The position numbers were made by a program, and so were the translations under genes. Of a stretch of DNA of 64,000 nt, positions 11,387 to 23,175 are shown one piece after another (positions within the stretch are counted from its first letter, which is position 1; each line of letters opens with the position of its first letter). Below the pieces are notes generated by a model, which was given only the letters and a program-made list of their open reading frames with translations, did not search any database and was not told the origin of the DNA. The stretch comes from Gonapodya sp. JEL0774 (taxonomy: Eukaryota > Monoblepharomycota > Monoblepharidomycetes > Monoblepharidales > Gonapodyaceae): positions 210,762 to 274,761 of the forward strand of contig JADIIX010000013.1 in NCBI GenBank assembly GCA_027604505.1. Reading direction: 5' to 3'.

Positions 11387-12212
11387 TCACAGCCTCGCCT
11401 CACTCCAGAGTTCGGCGGCAGGCCTAAGCACCACCGCGTGCGCGTCGTGGTCGAGGTCTGTGTGGTGCTCGTTGTGCCGGTGGTGACAGATGCTTCGCGT
11501 GGTCGTGGACGGCGGCGCTAACTCCGGGTTGTCGGCCAAGATACGGGTTTGCATTTCATGAAAATCTGCGGATGACCAGGTGTTACTTTGGGGTGGAAAG
11601 AAACGGGGTTGAGTTTTGTTTTCGGGAGTCGAGGAGTGCCGGAGAAACCACCACCAGATGAGTCACCCACCACACCAGCGCGGTTAAATCCGCCACTGTC
11701 ATGTCCACGTGAGGTTCTGAGCACCTTGTTTCCTCTTCCCCGTGTTTCTGCGCGGCCTCATTCTCTCCTCCCGATGCGACCGTGGTATTGGTAAGATTTT
11801 CATGCACCACCCAGAGGGCGGTGAGTCCGACCTGCTGGTAATCCCTCAAAGGAACGAAGCGCCGAGTAGTGTAGCTTCCGTTTTGTGTATGGTAGTAAGG
11901 TAGTTGTGTATGTATGTGGGCAAAGGGGAGAAAGAGCAGGGTACTGTTCAAACAGTGTTCCCAGGCAGCCGCCGGATCCCAGAAAGGGTAGCTACGTTGG
12001 ACCCACTGGCGGACCAACCTCGGCGGGATGGAAACACTCTCGCATTCCACGCACCTATCGACGATCCTCGTGGCTTCCCTCATGGTGTCCTTGCTTGTTC
12101 TGAGTTCCCGCGCAACTTGGGCGAGCCATCCCAGGAGAACCGTGCGGTGTTCCGGCGTTATCTCTGGCACGCGGGATGTGCTCAGCTGTGGTGTGCTTTC
12201 TGTGATCGACAT
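11387..12212 (-). CDS. Short cyclin-box protein
   Basis: Exon 1 (12212-12019) starts MSITESTPQL and carries the first cyclin-box helices: RTVLLGWLAQVARELRTSKD then REATRIVDRCVE. This matches the family pattern R..LL.WL..VA..L......T...A....DR. A GTTGGT donor and a TTTGAG acceptor at 11844 join IPPR to DYQQVGLTALWVVHE, the next cyclin helix. A further exon probably gives DFHEMQTRILADNPELAPPS, which resembles the F...E..IL....EL..PT segment, and ends with TGA at 11387. Cyclins activate CDKs by binding the PSTAIRE helix. The box is short and the exon 2-3 junction was not pinned down, so this could be a divergent or decaying cyclin. The neighbouring genes give no functional hint. Confidence 0.6.
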
Positions 12213-13978
12213 GCGTCGCGGTGTGCGGGGTTGATGTAATATATGGAATGCGAAGGGAAAGGTCCAGTCACGTCGGTGAATAATACATACGCTGAGATCG
12301 GTCCTGTTTGCACCTTATCAATTAATGTATAAAATATACGCAATCCGTATCAAGAAACAAATAGAGCTATTACCGCTGCAGTTTCAATCGGATTATCGGA
12401 CTCCGCCAATTCTTTTTTTGACCTCGGGTCGTCAGAAGCCGGCGGACGGACACTGATACAGATGTCCGCGTCTAAGTGAGCACAGTATAACTGAACAACC
12501 TGTATAAATGAATACGATGCGCCAATCCCGACAGGGTTAATTAGAAATTATTCAAAATTCTACAATAATGAATAATGAATACAGAATCTGAGCTGACGGG
12601 TATATGGTATCCCGTGATACGGAGAGCACCGGAACGTCCTTTTTTACGTTTTACAAGACATACATCGTGATCGCTGAACTAAATAATAGGCAAGGACGGG
12701 TTCTTTGTCATCCAATCGAACAAGTGCTGCATGATTGAGGGTGGATTGGATGGTTGGTAGAAAGGTTCACTGCACTAGTAACCAAGTCAAAATCAATGAA
12801 ATTATGTATTCTCATACCACTTACTCCAATCCTTGGGTACTTTTTGTCGTCTGAGTTGGTCTGAATAAAGGTCGCGACTCCATTACCACAACGCGCAGTT
12901 GACAGGTCCGTTCGCTTTACCATGGCCTCGCGGCAACCGAGAGGACAAGCACACAGCATTAGGTGCAATTACGTGGACTCAAATTGAGCTGCAAGCTCTA
13001 AAACAGAAGAAATTAGTTCAAAGTCATACAAGGCTTCATGGCCTCGCGAGATGGTTATGGAGAATTACATAACTGCGAGAATGAATATCCTGTAGACTGA
13101 TAATACAAGATCCCTGTCCCGACGGTATTCACTTAGAGAGGGACATCTGTAGAGTTATGAAAAATGAACGGGGCCTTGCTGGTAGTCTAGAAGCGGCTTT
13201 GAGATGAGACCGGTCATGATTCGGAACAGTTATACAAAATACCGACTTCATAGAGGGCATCCCCAAATACACTAACAACTGAAAGCTTCCTCATCGCTCG
13301 CTCATAAACGAGACCACAATGAGGAAGGACTCTCTGGAGTGTAGGAGGGGAAATTATACGATGACTGCGCATTAGTGTCATCCCCTGCCGGTGCTACTAG
13401 GGCATATAGGCTAACGCTAGCCACCGCTGCTCAGGCATTTCTTCTAAAGATTATTGCATCAGATGATTTCGGCGGGAGCGTTTATTGTCTGTCTCGACGT
13501 GGTTTGTTTGCTTCGGACAGAAGTGCAACCCGAAAAACTCAAAACGAAAAAAATACTGAAGGATCGAGAACGCGAAAGTGGGGAATCTTCCAAGCCGCCA
13601 AAACTTGGTCACGGAACCGGGAGTTGAAACGAACGGAGAAGAGCGCACAAATCTGGTAAGTGGACCCTCTCTTGCGGAAACGGGGACGACATACTGGCGT
13701 TCCGAAGCGGCGGGGACGCCAGGAGAACCAAGAACGTTGGAGTCATGGACAGTACCCGTTCTCGTATGTCTTACCCGGTCTGTAGCCTTTCTCAGATCAA
13801 ATCTCGGAATCTGCGGAGCTTTGGCGTTGAACGAATCGAACAAAACCACCCCAGTCTGAGTCAAACGCTTGTTCCCTGACACCACCACGTTGCGTTCCTG
13901 CGTTCCTGCGCTCCCACATTTTGTGATTTGTGTGCGTACAAGAGATTTTCCGAATAAGGTCACTTGTGCCTCGCAAGG
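12213..13978. other. Divergent intergenic region between the cyclin and PAM2 genes
   Basis: About 1.77 kb, richer in A and T than the flanking genes. It separates the starts of two divergent genes, so it should hold both promoters. I see no convincing exon, tRNA or repeat here. Open frames around 13375-13963 lie on both strands and show no recognisable motif. Confidence 0.5.
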
Positions 13979-16900
13979 ATGTCCAGAGTTGTACGATCCT
14001 CCCAGCTCCCGCTACTTGCACTGGCGGCAGCGGGAGCAACGGCAGTCGCGGTTACAGTCTGGTTGATGTCGTCTCGCTCCTCAGCTCACTTAAAGAAGGT
14101 GTCACCGACCGGGGCCGGTGAACTTGCAAAGGACCGGCCTACAGTCTCGGAGTCATCTTCACCACCGGTTGCGACACCAGCTCAAGAGGGGAAGCCAAAT
14201 CTCACCCCCAATCCTACAGCCGCAATGGCAGCAGAAAATGACCGTCGTGGAGCTGCAGATTCGGGCTCGCACGTTATTCAGTTGGTACCCGTTGACCTTC
14301 CGTCGGAATCATCAAGTACTTCTGCAGACAACGATGTGTCTGCCGAGTTGGAACCGACAAAGGAGGCTCATACACAATTACCTCTCGACGACTCTCATCC
14401 GGACCCACTATCAGTCCATGCGCCGCAACCACGTCTTGACCCTGTCACTGAAGAAGCACTCCCCGACGACTTATCACTGGTGATCAATCGTGGTCTCTCT
14501 GGAAACGAGCACGGCCCTCGTGACTCTGGTAGTTTAGTAGACACTCGTCGTGAATCTGCCTCACATGAGCCGGCTGCTGTCAGTTCGGAAGTACTTGTTG
14601 ACTCTTTCTCCGATACTCTATTTTGGCGCCCGTCTGTGGCTTCATTTGACGACATTCTACCTCTCGAGGAGACATCATCCAAAACCATTGTGGCTGAGCC
14701 GCCCACTCCGCAAAGTACCATCGATTCACTCTCAGTATCACCAGCGACTGCGGATCTGACACCCGCTGCCACAACCTCCATGTTTTCGTCGTCTTTCTCG
14801 GGTCGCTGGCGCGACACATCGGCACTCTCTCAGTCTGCCCGTGACGCTATCAAATCTTCCATGCCCTCTTCGGACGACCGTGTCGAACCCGCAGCGCTCT
14901 CCCAAGATACAATCTCCTCCCAAGATACCATCTCCACTTCTTCTTTCCCTTTTGCACTTACTCAAACCTCTCCTGTCCATGATCTTTCCCTCTCATTTAA
15001 GGTTGTTCCTGCACAAACATCCGTGGACTCCAGTGGAGCTGTTGGGGCCGATAACGGAGATTTGACAGCATATTGGCGAACTGCTGTTGCATCCGTCGAG
15101 TTTGTTGACGGCGATCAGGAGGACAAGGACTCATTCACTGACTCCCAGTATTGGAAATCTAACTTTCCTGAAATGTCAGTGGTGGATGATGCAGATGGTG
15201 GTCCTGTGGTGAAGGTCCTTCCTGTGGAGAGTGTTCCCGCTGCTGTTCCTGTCTCCACGGCATTTATTGTGGAGACCACACATCCCACCGATGATCCATC
15301 ATCCCTTTCAGAGTCGACTAAGTGGCGCGACACATCCCGACTCCAGAATGCCGCAAGAGCCTCTGTGATCGAATCCCGTGTAGCAGTCTCAAAGGATATC
15401 GACACGATGCCACCGGTAAACTCCGTCGGGTTAAATGATGAACTTGCCTCACCGAAAACGCTCGCCAACGATGAGCTTGATAAATCTTTTCGACTTTCAT
15501 CCCCGGACGCTGTCCCAAAACTAGCTGGGGCAGTGTGCGCACCCGGAGATGAACGTGAAATGTGTGACACGAGGTACTGGAGACAAGACTTGCTTATGGT
15601 TGAGGTGTTGGATGCTGTCGAAAATCTAGAGGAAAGACAGAGCGAAGTGGCAGTCGCGGAGATTGAATTGGACGGCGAGGTAAGTGTGAAACGACTGTGT
15701 TTGATTGTGAATGAAGATTAAAGTCTACTCGATTGCATCCATGTGTGTGACTCCCATTCCGTCTCATCATGCACTAAATTTGATGGATTGTTGTCCAATT
15801 GTACCGAATTCACTAATGTTTACTAACTCCGTCCTCCCTATAAGCCTTCCGCTCCGCCTCTTTCTTCAGTCCTCTCCTCCACCGCTCCACCATCTGGCAG
15901 CGAAGTTATCGCTCCGTCCGATCCATTCGACTCTTTGGCTCCGAGCGAACCCACCACTATTGTCGCCGTTGAGCCCTCCGTGCTGGATGATGTTGTTCCA
16001 CAGGCGTTAGTCGTGGACGAGCCTTCTGTACCGCCTGAGGAAGCGGACCTGAAGAGTGCATCAGAGTGGGGTCCGGTTGGTACTGTGTGGGACGTCAAGG
16101 GTCCCCCTCACACTCCAGAGGACTACATAAATGTGGTTGAAGTCAGCTCAGCAACCACGGATGAGATTGGAAGCGCTACTGCGCTGGTGGCGGATGTTCG
16201 CAGACAGAGAGCTCCCATGGCGCTGGCTGCAGCAGAAGGTCGAGGCCCGCAGGAGATTGAAGAAGCAATCACATTGTCAGGAGCCCAACGAAATGCGGAA
16301 GACAAGCCACAGAATGACGTTCAGGTCAACGGAGGCGGGGCATTTAGTAAAGAAGAGACACTGGTCAACCAGAAACATTCAATGGTTTTGGTCGATGGAG
16401 ATGGTTTGGACGAGCAATTGATTGCGAAGCAGGCTGTTTCTTTGACAGATTCTGACATCTCTGCAAAACGTGAGTACAGGGGTTCTATTACTATTTCATA
16501 CATCTAAAAGCCTTCCACATGACAAACACGTCCGGCAAACTTTTAGCGACTACATCCGACTTGAAATCTGGTGACACAAGCAGTGCCCTGACGTCCGCAG
16601 CAGTTACTCTTAAATCTAAAAAGCCCATCTCATTCGAAGATCTTCTGACCGTACCAGAGTTTAACCCGGACGCAGCCGAATTTGTTCCTAGTGCCCCCTC
16701 TAATACTGCTCAGGCTACCTCTCCGCTCTCCCCGACAGCGCCGTCGTTTTCACTCGCTGCGGCAGCTTTCACACCGACCGCGCGTTCCGCAGCGTCGTCC
16801 GCACTGTCACCCGTTGCACAGAGTATTTCGGCTGCGACACCCACTATTACAACGTCTCTTCCGTTGCTCTCCCCTGTTGCTGCACCCTTCTCCCCCTCTG

Positions 16901-18275
16901 CTCCAGCCTTTTCTCCTGCCGCTCAGACCTTTTCGCCTAATGCTCCAGCCTTCTCACCCACTGCGCCTTCGTTCACTCCATCAGCACCGTCATTCTCCCC
17001 CGCTGCGCCTTCTTTCCAGCCCACCGCCGGCGCGTCGATTCCTTATGCTGTTGCTGCTGGAGTTGCGTACACCGGCATGGACGGATACGGTTACGACTCA
17101 AGTTCAGCATTAGGGGTTGGAGCGGTACAGATGATGGATGAAACAGACGAAGTGTTTGGAGACGAGGCATACGGAGGTCCAGGCGTCTTCGCAACTGCTG
17201 ATGGTGAGATTCATGACTCAGAATGGTCTGAAGCTTCGAGGTCAGAATTCTCACCATTTCCGTGGTTTCCTGAATGCAGACGGTTTGGGTGTTCCTCCTT
17301 TCAACCCGTCTACCACTATACCTGCCCAATGGTCAACGTATGGTAGCTATCGAGGTTTGGACACTTCACCACAGTTCGACACGGAACCGAGTTACGGCAT
17401 ATCGCACTACGGGCAGTCTCAGGCCGCACCTTACATGACGCACAACAGATCGTCTTCGTACACAACCAGGCAACCAAGGCACGCGCATACCCATTCCGGC
17501 AGCAACGGGTTCGGCCTCGCGCAGGGAGGTTTGGTCTCTGCGGATCAACTTACTCAGCAGCAGGGATATGGAACCGATTCTTACCCACGACGCGGCGGAC
17601 GCGGGCGAGGTGGTTTCAACGGTGCACCCCTGATGCACAACGGGTCTGCTAATGGAAACGGGTTTCATGCAGGCGCAGGGCATCCCGGTGCGAGTGACTC
17701 GTCCAACGGAAGTTCTTATTCTGTACGAAGGGCCAAGACTCTCCCACACGGGGAACACCAGCAATGGGAAAGAATCGACCGCTCCGCCGAAGCTGGTCCA
17801 CAAGGTACACTCAGAAGAGTAGATCGACGAAGGACCGACGATATCGGGGACGAACTTGCTCAGGTGAATGGCGGAGAGTCGGAACTCAGTCTTTCAGGGC
17901 AGTTTGGACCACGGCGTGGTGGACGAGGTGGGGGTCGCGGAAGGGGCAGGGAAGAGCCGCACCTTGTCACTATCAGTGACTTCATCGACGCTCAATTATC
18001 AGGTAAAAGCAAAAAGTCAAAGGGAGTCAAGTCCGAGAACAAGGTTGATACAGTCGTGGAGTCATCCGCAGTGGAGGTGGTTCTTGATGGGGACAAGCCA
18101 GGTCTACCTGGGACTTCGAAGGCCGTATCTGGTACGACAAAACCAATGTGTGTTTTTGGGAAAAGTAAGTTTGCTGAAACGTGTTTGCTATGTTCGATTC
18201 TTCTCATTCGTGTTGTGTCGACTGTCAGACTGTCTCAATAAGAAAACTTGCAGCATGATGCACCCTCCTGAATAG
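13979..18275 (+). CDS. Membrane-anchored PAM2, RGG and CCCH-finger protein, putative poly(A)/mRNA factor
   Basis: Five exons (13979-15679, 15845-16469, 16511-17203, 17280-18164, 18229-18275) stay in phase and give 1,316 residues. Residues about 9-30 (LPLLALAAAGATAVAVTVWL) form one hydrophobic segment, so it may be an anchored protein. Residues about 823-838 (EFNPDAAEFVPSAP) match the PAM2 consensus that binds the MLLE domain of poly(A)-binding protein. An array of F-x-P repeats follows. RGG-type boxes (RRGGRGRGGFNG, RRGGRGGGRGRGRE) lie in exon 4. The last intron splits a CCCH finger: CVFGKNCLNKKTCSMMH has C-x5-C-x5-C-x3-H spacing, like Nab2/ZC3H14-type fingers that bind poly(A). Together this suggests an mRNA-binding, PABP-linked protein, perhaps on a membrane; that role is inference. 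Exon 1 also repeats a YWR/WRDTS motif six times. No ortholog name is assigned. Confidence 0.75.
16657..16701 (+). other. PAM2 motif (PABP MLLE-binding) within the PAM2/CCCH gene
   Basis: Encodes PEFNPDAAEFVPSAP. The (L/F)NPxAxEFxP core is met at every key position, including the Phe that inserts into the MLLE pocket in known PAM2 complexes. Confidence 0.8.
16730..17035 (+). repeat. Coding repeat array of F-S-P-x-A-P units
   Basis: Just after the PAM2 motif the protein runs through many imperfect 7-8 residue units such as APAFSPAAQTFSPNAPAFSP. Each keeps an A-x-x-F-x-P core like the second half of PAM2. Codons vary between units, so the repeat is kept at the protein level and not as exact DNA copies. 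Confidence 0.75.
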
Positions 18276-18853
18276 AATTTTTCGAATGGATACCTCAAAA
18301 TCTTTGGATTAGTGAATTACTCATCAGAGTTCTTCTTTGCGTGACCGTGCCGTCGCGTGGCCGTGATTTCTGCAAGTAAACTTGGTCAAAGTATAACTTT
18401 ACAATAATAATAATAGGACGATTTTCACAAAAAGTGCGTCTTTGCAAGATATATATACATCGTACACTTTGTTGCGATACTTCTGTATGCATGAATGACA
18501 GCCTGGGATTTATCGTCGGTCTCCATCAACCCGAATGGGAAAACTTTCAAAGCAGGCGGGATGCGCATCTCCTGCTCCTCTCTCCTACTTTGAACTTCAT
18601 TATGAATTGCTCTCGCCACTCGCTGATTATGTACATACATTGGTCCCATACTACATCTCTGCCACATTCGATTGTTTCCGGAGAAGTTGGTCGTTCCTCC
18701 CACAAAACATCGCAACACATCGGCCACATCAAAAATGAGATTTGTTTCATGAGAGTATGTAATTACATTTTTAAAACGAGAGGGAGGAGCAAAAGGGAGC
18801 ATGATCACATGTACACTTATTCGACTCGGCATCAATCAAAGGACCCAATACGA

Positions 18854-20601
18854 TTACGGAGCCCAATTCCCAGGCGGATACTGCTGGTCCTGCATTCCAG
18901 CCGTCTGATAATACCGCGGGGACGACGAGAATGGTCGTCCTTGCATAATAGGTGGCTCCACGGCCGAATAGACACCGTTACCATTAATGTTCATCATAAG
19001 TTCTAGGGATTGCCGGTTGCTGGGAAGAGGAGGATAACATCCCACATCCGGCATTGAGGTGGTACGCGAGGGCTGAAGGGGCATCGCGGGAGAGGGCGGG
19101 CCCCCGTGCGAATGAGGTGGCGAAGCGTGAGGGGAGGTTTGAGGACCAGGGGGTCCAACCGGAAGGAAAGGACCGCTCCTGGAATAGCTAGTCGGGTACG
19201 GCCCTATATCTCCGTTCCGACTATACACAGCAACATCTGGGTGTGACAACGGCGGGGCAGTGGATCGACTCTGTCCACCTGCCGTGAACCCGGATGGATA
19301 ATGAGGAATAGCCAGCTTGGTTTCTCCTAAAGGGAAAAGCATTTGAGTTGAGTGGTTCTTGACCATAGTGGGGAACGCCTAGTCAAATCAGAACTGAAAT
19401 TCGATCCAGCTTACCGTTGTAGCCATAATTTGCGGACACCAGAGTAGGAGATGGATGAACAGGAGAGTAAGTATCCGTTGAACCATTAGCCTGCATTGAA
19501 GGGTGGCTATTGACAGGAACATTCGATGGAACATTCGGGAAAGTCACAGGCCATGAGGCTCGGTTCTCAGTCGGTTCGAAAAACCAGTATGAAGATGCGA
19601 TTTGTGGGCTCCCAACATTGGGGGCATGACTTTGGACCGGGAGAGACACTGTCGGGGTTTCATACAAGCGACAACATTGTTCGAATTTAGTGGACCCGAC
19701 TTTGAAAGTCTGATACTCACTATGTCTCTGATAGAGACCGTCGCTCCTTCCAGCGAAATCCATTTGTGCTCCGAAATTTTGCTCGTGATGGGGAGTGTGG
19801 GGAGCAAGCAGTCCTCGCGGTACAGCATTGGGGTTGCCACCCGATGTTTGATGGAGTCCATCTTCTGAGGGTGATGATAAGCTTGATGACTCCGGGTCTG
19901 GAGACGTACGAGTTTCTTCGATATTCGTGACCGATTGGGGACTAATAGGTGATTGAGCGTTGGTGGCGCTGTTCCCTAACCGAACCGGAGGCGATGAACG
20001 GGTTCGCGGTCGTCGCTCCCGTGGAGGGAGGTCAGTGCTGGGGTGGTAAGACCTGCCGAAGAGCTCACAAAACTATATTTCATTTGCATAAATTTTTTTT
20101 AAACTCACTGAACATGTCGAGCCAAATTATCTTGATTTGGACGAGAGGAGAAGGATACAGGAACGATGTTCAGGTTTCGCTGCCACAGGTTCCACTGTGA
20201 GGAGCACCGTGGTGGCACTCACCATGCCTCATGAATGGACGTGCACATACGGGGCAGACATATTCTTTAACACCAAGGTGCAGCCGCTCGTGTCTTGGTT
20301 GGTCAGAATCAGATCCGAGAAAGTGGAGATGAGGTAAGAGGGAGACACTCCGATAAGAAATGCTTTTCCACCAAGACCAGCTGCCATCTGAAATACTCCA
20401 GAACAAGCGGTCTAGGAGTAATTTCCGCGGACTTGATAGCGCTTGCACCGCCGAATGTGTGGGTGCTTGAACATTGGCAAATCATCCCCTTGATTGCGGT
20501 TCTTCGCCGGTGGAAAGGCAGCATCCTGTACAAACTTACCTGCGAAGATTCCCTGTTCTTTGAAACACAGCTCCACAAGTATTGCAAACATAGTTGTTCA
20601 T
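18854..20601 (-). CDS. C2H2 zinc-finger transcription factor with two fingers
   Basis: Six exons keep phase: 20601-20540, 20293-20223, 20130-20109 (22 nt), 20052-19721, 19648-19415, 19326-18854, giving 397 residues. The start MNNYVCNTCG places finger 1 at the extreme N terminus: CNTCGAVFQRTGNLRRHERLH. Finger 2 is CPVCARPFMRHDNLARHVQ with its last His in SYHPS. Each finger is interrupted by an intron, so neither shows in one open frame. The remaining 330 residues are rich in Ser, Pro and Tyr and have no other domain, as is usual for fungal C2H2 regulators. It should bind DNA in the nucleus; the target is unknown. An upstream Cys-containing frame near 20640 was not joined because no acceptor fits. 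Confidence 0.82.
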
Positions 20602-21199
20602 TCTTACCGGATGGTCAAATAGCAGGTGAGGCACTTGCAAGGGTCGTCCACAAGGACAGCCTGCGGGTTTGTTTCCGCTTTCTCCCTCTCCCTTTTAGTT
20701 TTGCTATATTTCCCTCGCCCTTCCCTTATTCTAGACTTCTTCCGGTTTTCTGACTTCTTCCACGCCACTCTCGCTTTAGTGGAGATGGACGCCTTATTTG
20801 AGTGTAAATTAAGTAATTCTGTGTCGCCAGTCGCGAAGGTTCAAACCCCACACAGGACGAGCTCGTAGTCTGATGTTATTGCATGTACACATTGAAGAGC
20901 ATAAAGGGTGGAAATGTGCAGTCCTGGTTCAGAGTCATTGGATAATCTGTTCAATGTCGATTACACACATAAACGTTATTGTGATATTCCAGCACCTCCT
21001 CAATGCGTTGCCAGTCACTCACCAGCCTCGCTCATATTTGCAAATGTATGTATTTGTTGCCTGCGCATTGAGGGAGGGATCAGGACAGAGGAACGCCACC
21101 CCTGCATGACGTCAACACTTGGTCTCCACGGGTGACTCCGATGAAATTATCTCGGTCTCTCTTTCTCACAGGCAGCAGACAAACTAATGACACGGGGCT
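20602..21199. other. Intergenic, no gene seen
   Basis: Lies upstream of the C2H2 gene and downstream of the alcohol dehydrogenase stop. A pyrimidine-rich stretch near 20680-20780 may be part of the C2H2 gene's upstream region. A GGTTCAAACCCC string at about 20839 does not fold into a tRNA. Confidence 0.4.
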
Positions 21200-23175
21200 T
21201 CACAATTTAATCTGTGCCGCACTGACGGACGTTTTCAAATTAATCAACTGAGGATCGACGACCATTACCATGCGCCCCGTAAATTTGCCACTCCGCATCC
21301 TGTCCCACGCAGAGTTGATATCCTCCATAGAAAAAGTTTCAACAATGGGTTTCACCAACCCGCTCGCCACCAACTTGTAGGCTTCCTCAAGGTCAGCTCG
21401 CTTTTGAATGTTTGTTGTTAATTTGAAATCTGATAAAACTTATCGCCACAACACACTCACATTTCCAAGCATCGAGCCAGTTATCTGCAATGCCTTGAAC
21501 ACCACAATTTTAGGGAGAATTTGAATCGGGCTATGTGAAGTTCCCAACGAATGCGAGCATCGGTTAATAATAATCCGGCAAACGAACATTTTCATTTATC
21601 TAACACACTTTGAGGGTAGACTTATCCAAACGCAGGTAGCATTCATTTTGGAAATCTTGATGGATGTTGCGAAAGCCGACTCGTGCACTTCGCATGAAAG
21701 AGAAACTGGTGAGTGCCACACCGCGACTTTAATTGAGCAATCAGGTTTAACAAACCCGCTGTTACGATAACACCCATGCAACCGCCACCTGTAAATCTCA
21801 TCACTTCTGATGCCAATTTCGGGTCAGCTGCATTGAAAACTTTACGAGCACCGAGTTTCAGGGCTAGGTCGAGTTTGTCTTGAGCAACGTCAATGCCAAT
21901 CACGAGATATCCGAGAGCTCGCGCATATTGCTAAATGTAAAGGCATGATGTCGCAACAGATATCAACCGAAGAAGGGTGGCGTGAATTGGTCAAGAAATG
22001 AGGAAAGTCGTTTGAAACCAACAGCTGAGAGAGCACTCACAATGGCCAGGTGACCCAAGCCACCGATACCTTCAAGGGACTTTGTAAGCATACTCCCTGG
22101 TTATGCGCGTAAAACTATGTCAGCTTACCCTTATCACGAAGGAAAGTACGGGCCATCAAGATATGAGATCTCGGAGATTTTGCGAAAATTGGGGAACACA
22201 AATACCAACGATCACTGCGACGTAGCTTCCTGGCTTTTGCTTGATAGATCGAACTGCTGAGTACACTGTGTGTCCTGCACATGCTACCGGCGCGGCCTCC
22301 GTAAAGGGTATTCCGTCAGGGATCTTGGTGCACTGTGAGAGAAAACAACGGTGAAACAGGCACTCAAAAGCAATGAAAAGGACCGGCACATACGTAAAAT
22401 GCGGAAATCTTCTGGTACTGACAATAGCAACCATCGGACATGCCACCAGTTTGAACGTACTAGACAGGAGGGTTACGCCCTTTACTTAAGAATGCTGGGC
22501 GCATACCCCAACCAAACGTGTATACCTTTTTGCAATGGTGGTCTCGTCCTTCTTGACATTCGGTACAAGCGTTGCAAGCCGAGTTCCTGCATGGTGTGGC
22601 AATGAGTCTTAAAACTCTGTCTGTCACATGAGCAAAGGTGCCACTCACACATTGCCAATCGCGACTCGTTCTCCGATTTTCAGATTTTTGACATTCCCAC
22701 CAATTTTGCATACTACTCCAACTCCTTCGTGGCCCAGAATGATCTGCAGATGGCGGTAATTTTGGTGGGTGTCGCAATACATACTTCCATCACGTCAAAA
22801 TCCACGTCAAGAGCTCACGGGTGTTCGGTTCATCGCCGCCATTTCACCGTCTGCAATGCTGCATGAAAGAATTTAAATCGACGGGGCGCCATTATGTGGA
22901 GTAAGATCGCCGGAATTGTAAGAGTTAACATAGACTCGCTATCCAAAGGCTTTCAAGAAGTTCGCATCATTGGGAAAGTGCTCACTGAAGGTCGGAGTGG
23001 CTAAATCATAAACCATTACAATCAACTTCGATAGAGTGCCACATAATGCGCTGCAGCACTCACCAAACTCCACTTGCTACAATCTTGACCAGTACTTCAT
23101 CCGCATTAATCTCAGGAACGGTAACTTCCTTGAGAACCAGCGGCGACTTGTGCTGAACAACCACTGCTGCCTTCA
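21200..23175 (-). CDS. Zinc-dependent alcohol dehydrogenase (class III-like/AdhP type)
   Basis: Oxidises alcohols or reduces aldehydes with NAD(P). Exons on the minus strand start at 23175 (KAAVVVQHKSPLVLKEVTVP). They give the first zinc ligand in GVCIADGEM, the second in ILGHEGVGVV, structural zinc cysteines in NSACNACTECQEGRDHHC, the third ligand in PVACAGHTVYSA, and the Rossmann motif VGIGGLGHLA. The Asp in LVIGID favours NAD. The end reads MRSGKFTGRMVMVVDPQ with TGA at 21200. At least ten short exons are needed. The Cys-Ile-Ala-Asp string is unusual: yeast ADH has His and Thr after the Cys, and that Thr is part of the proton relay. The first exon supplying the Met was not found; TG of an ATG may be split by the intron ending at 23176. 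Confidence 0.83.

Noticed and set aside
20825-20870. GGTTCAAACCCC string resembling a tRNA T-loop
   Set aside because: The T-stem does not pair and no matching D-arm, anticodon arm or acceptor stem is found on either strand.
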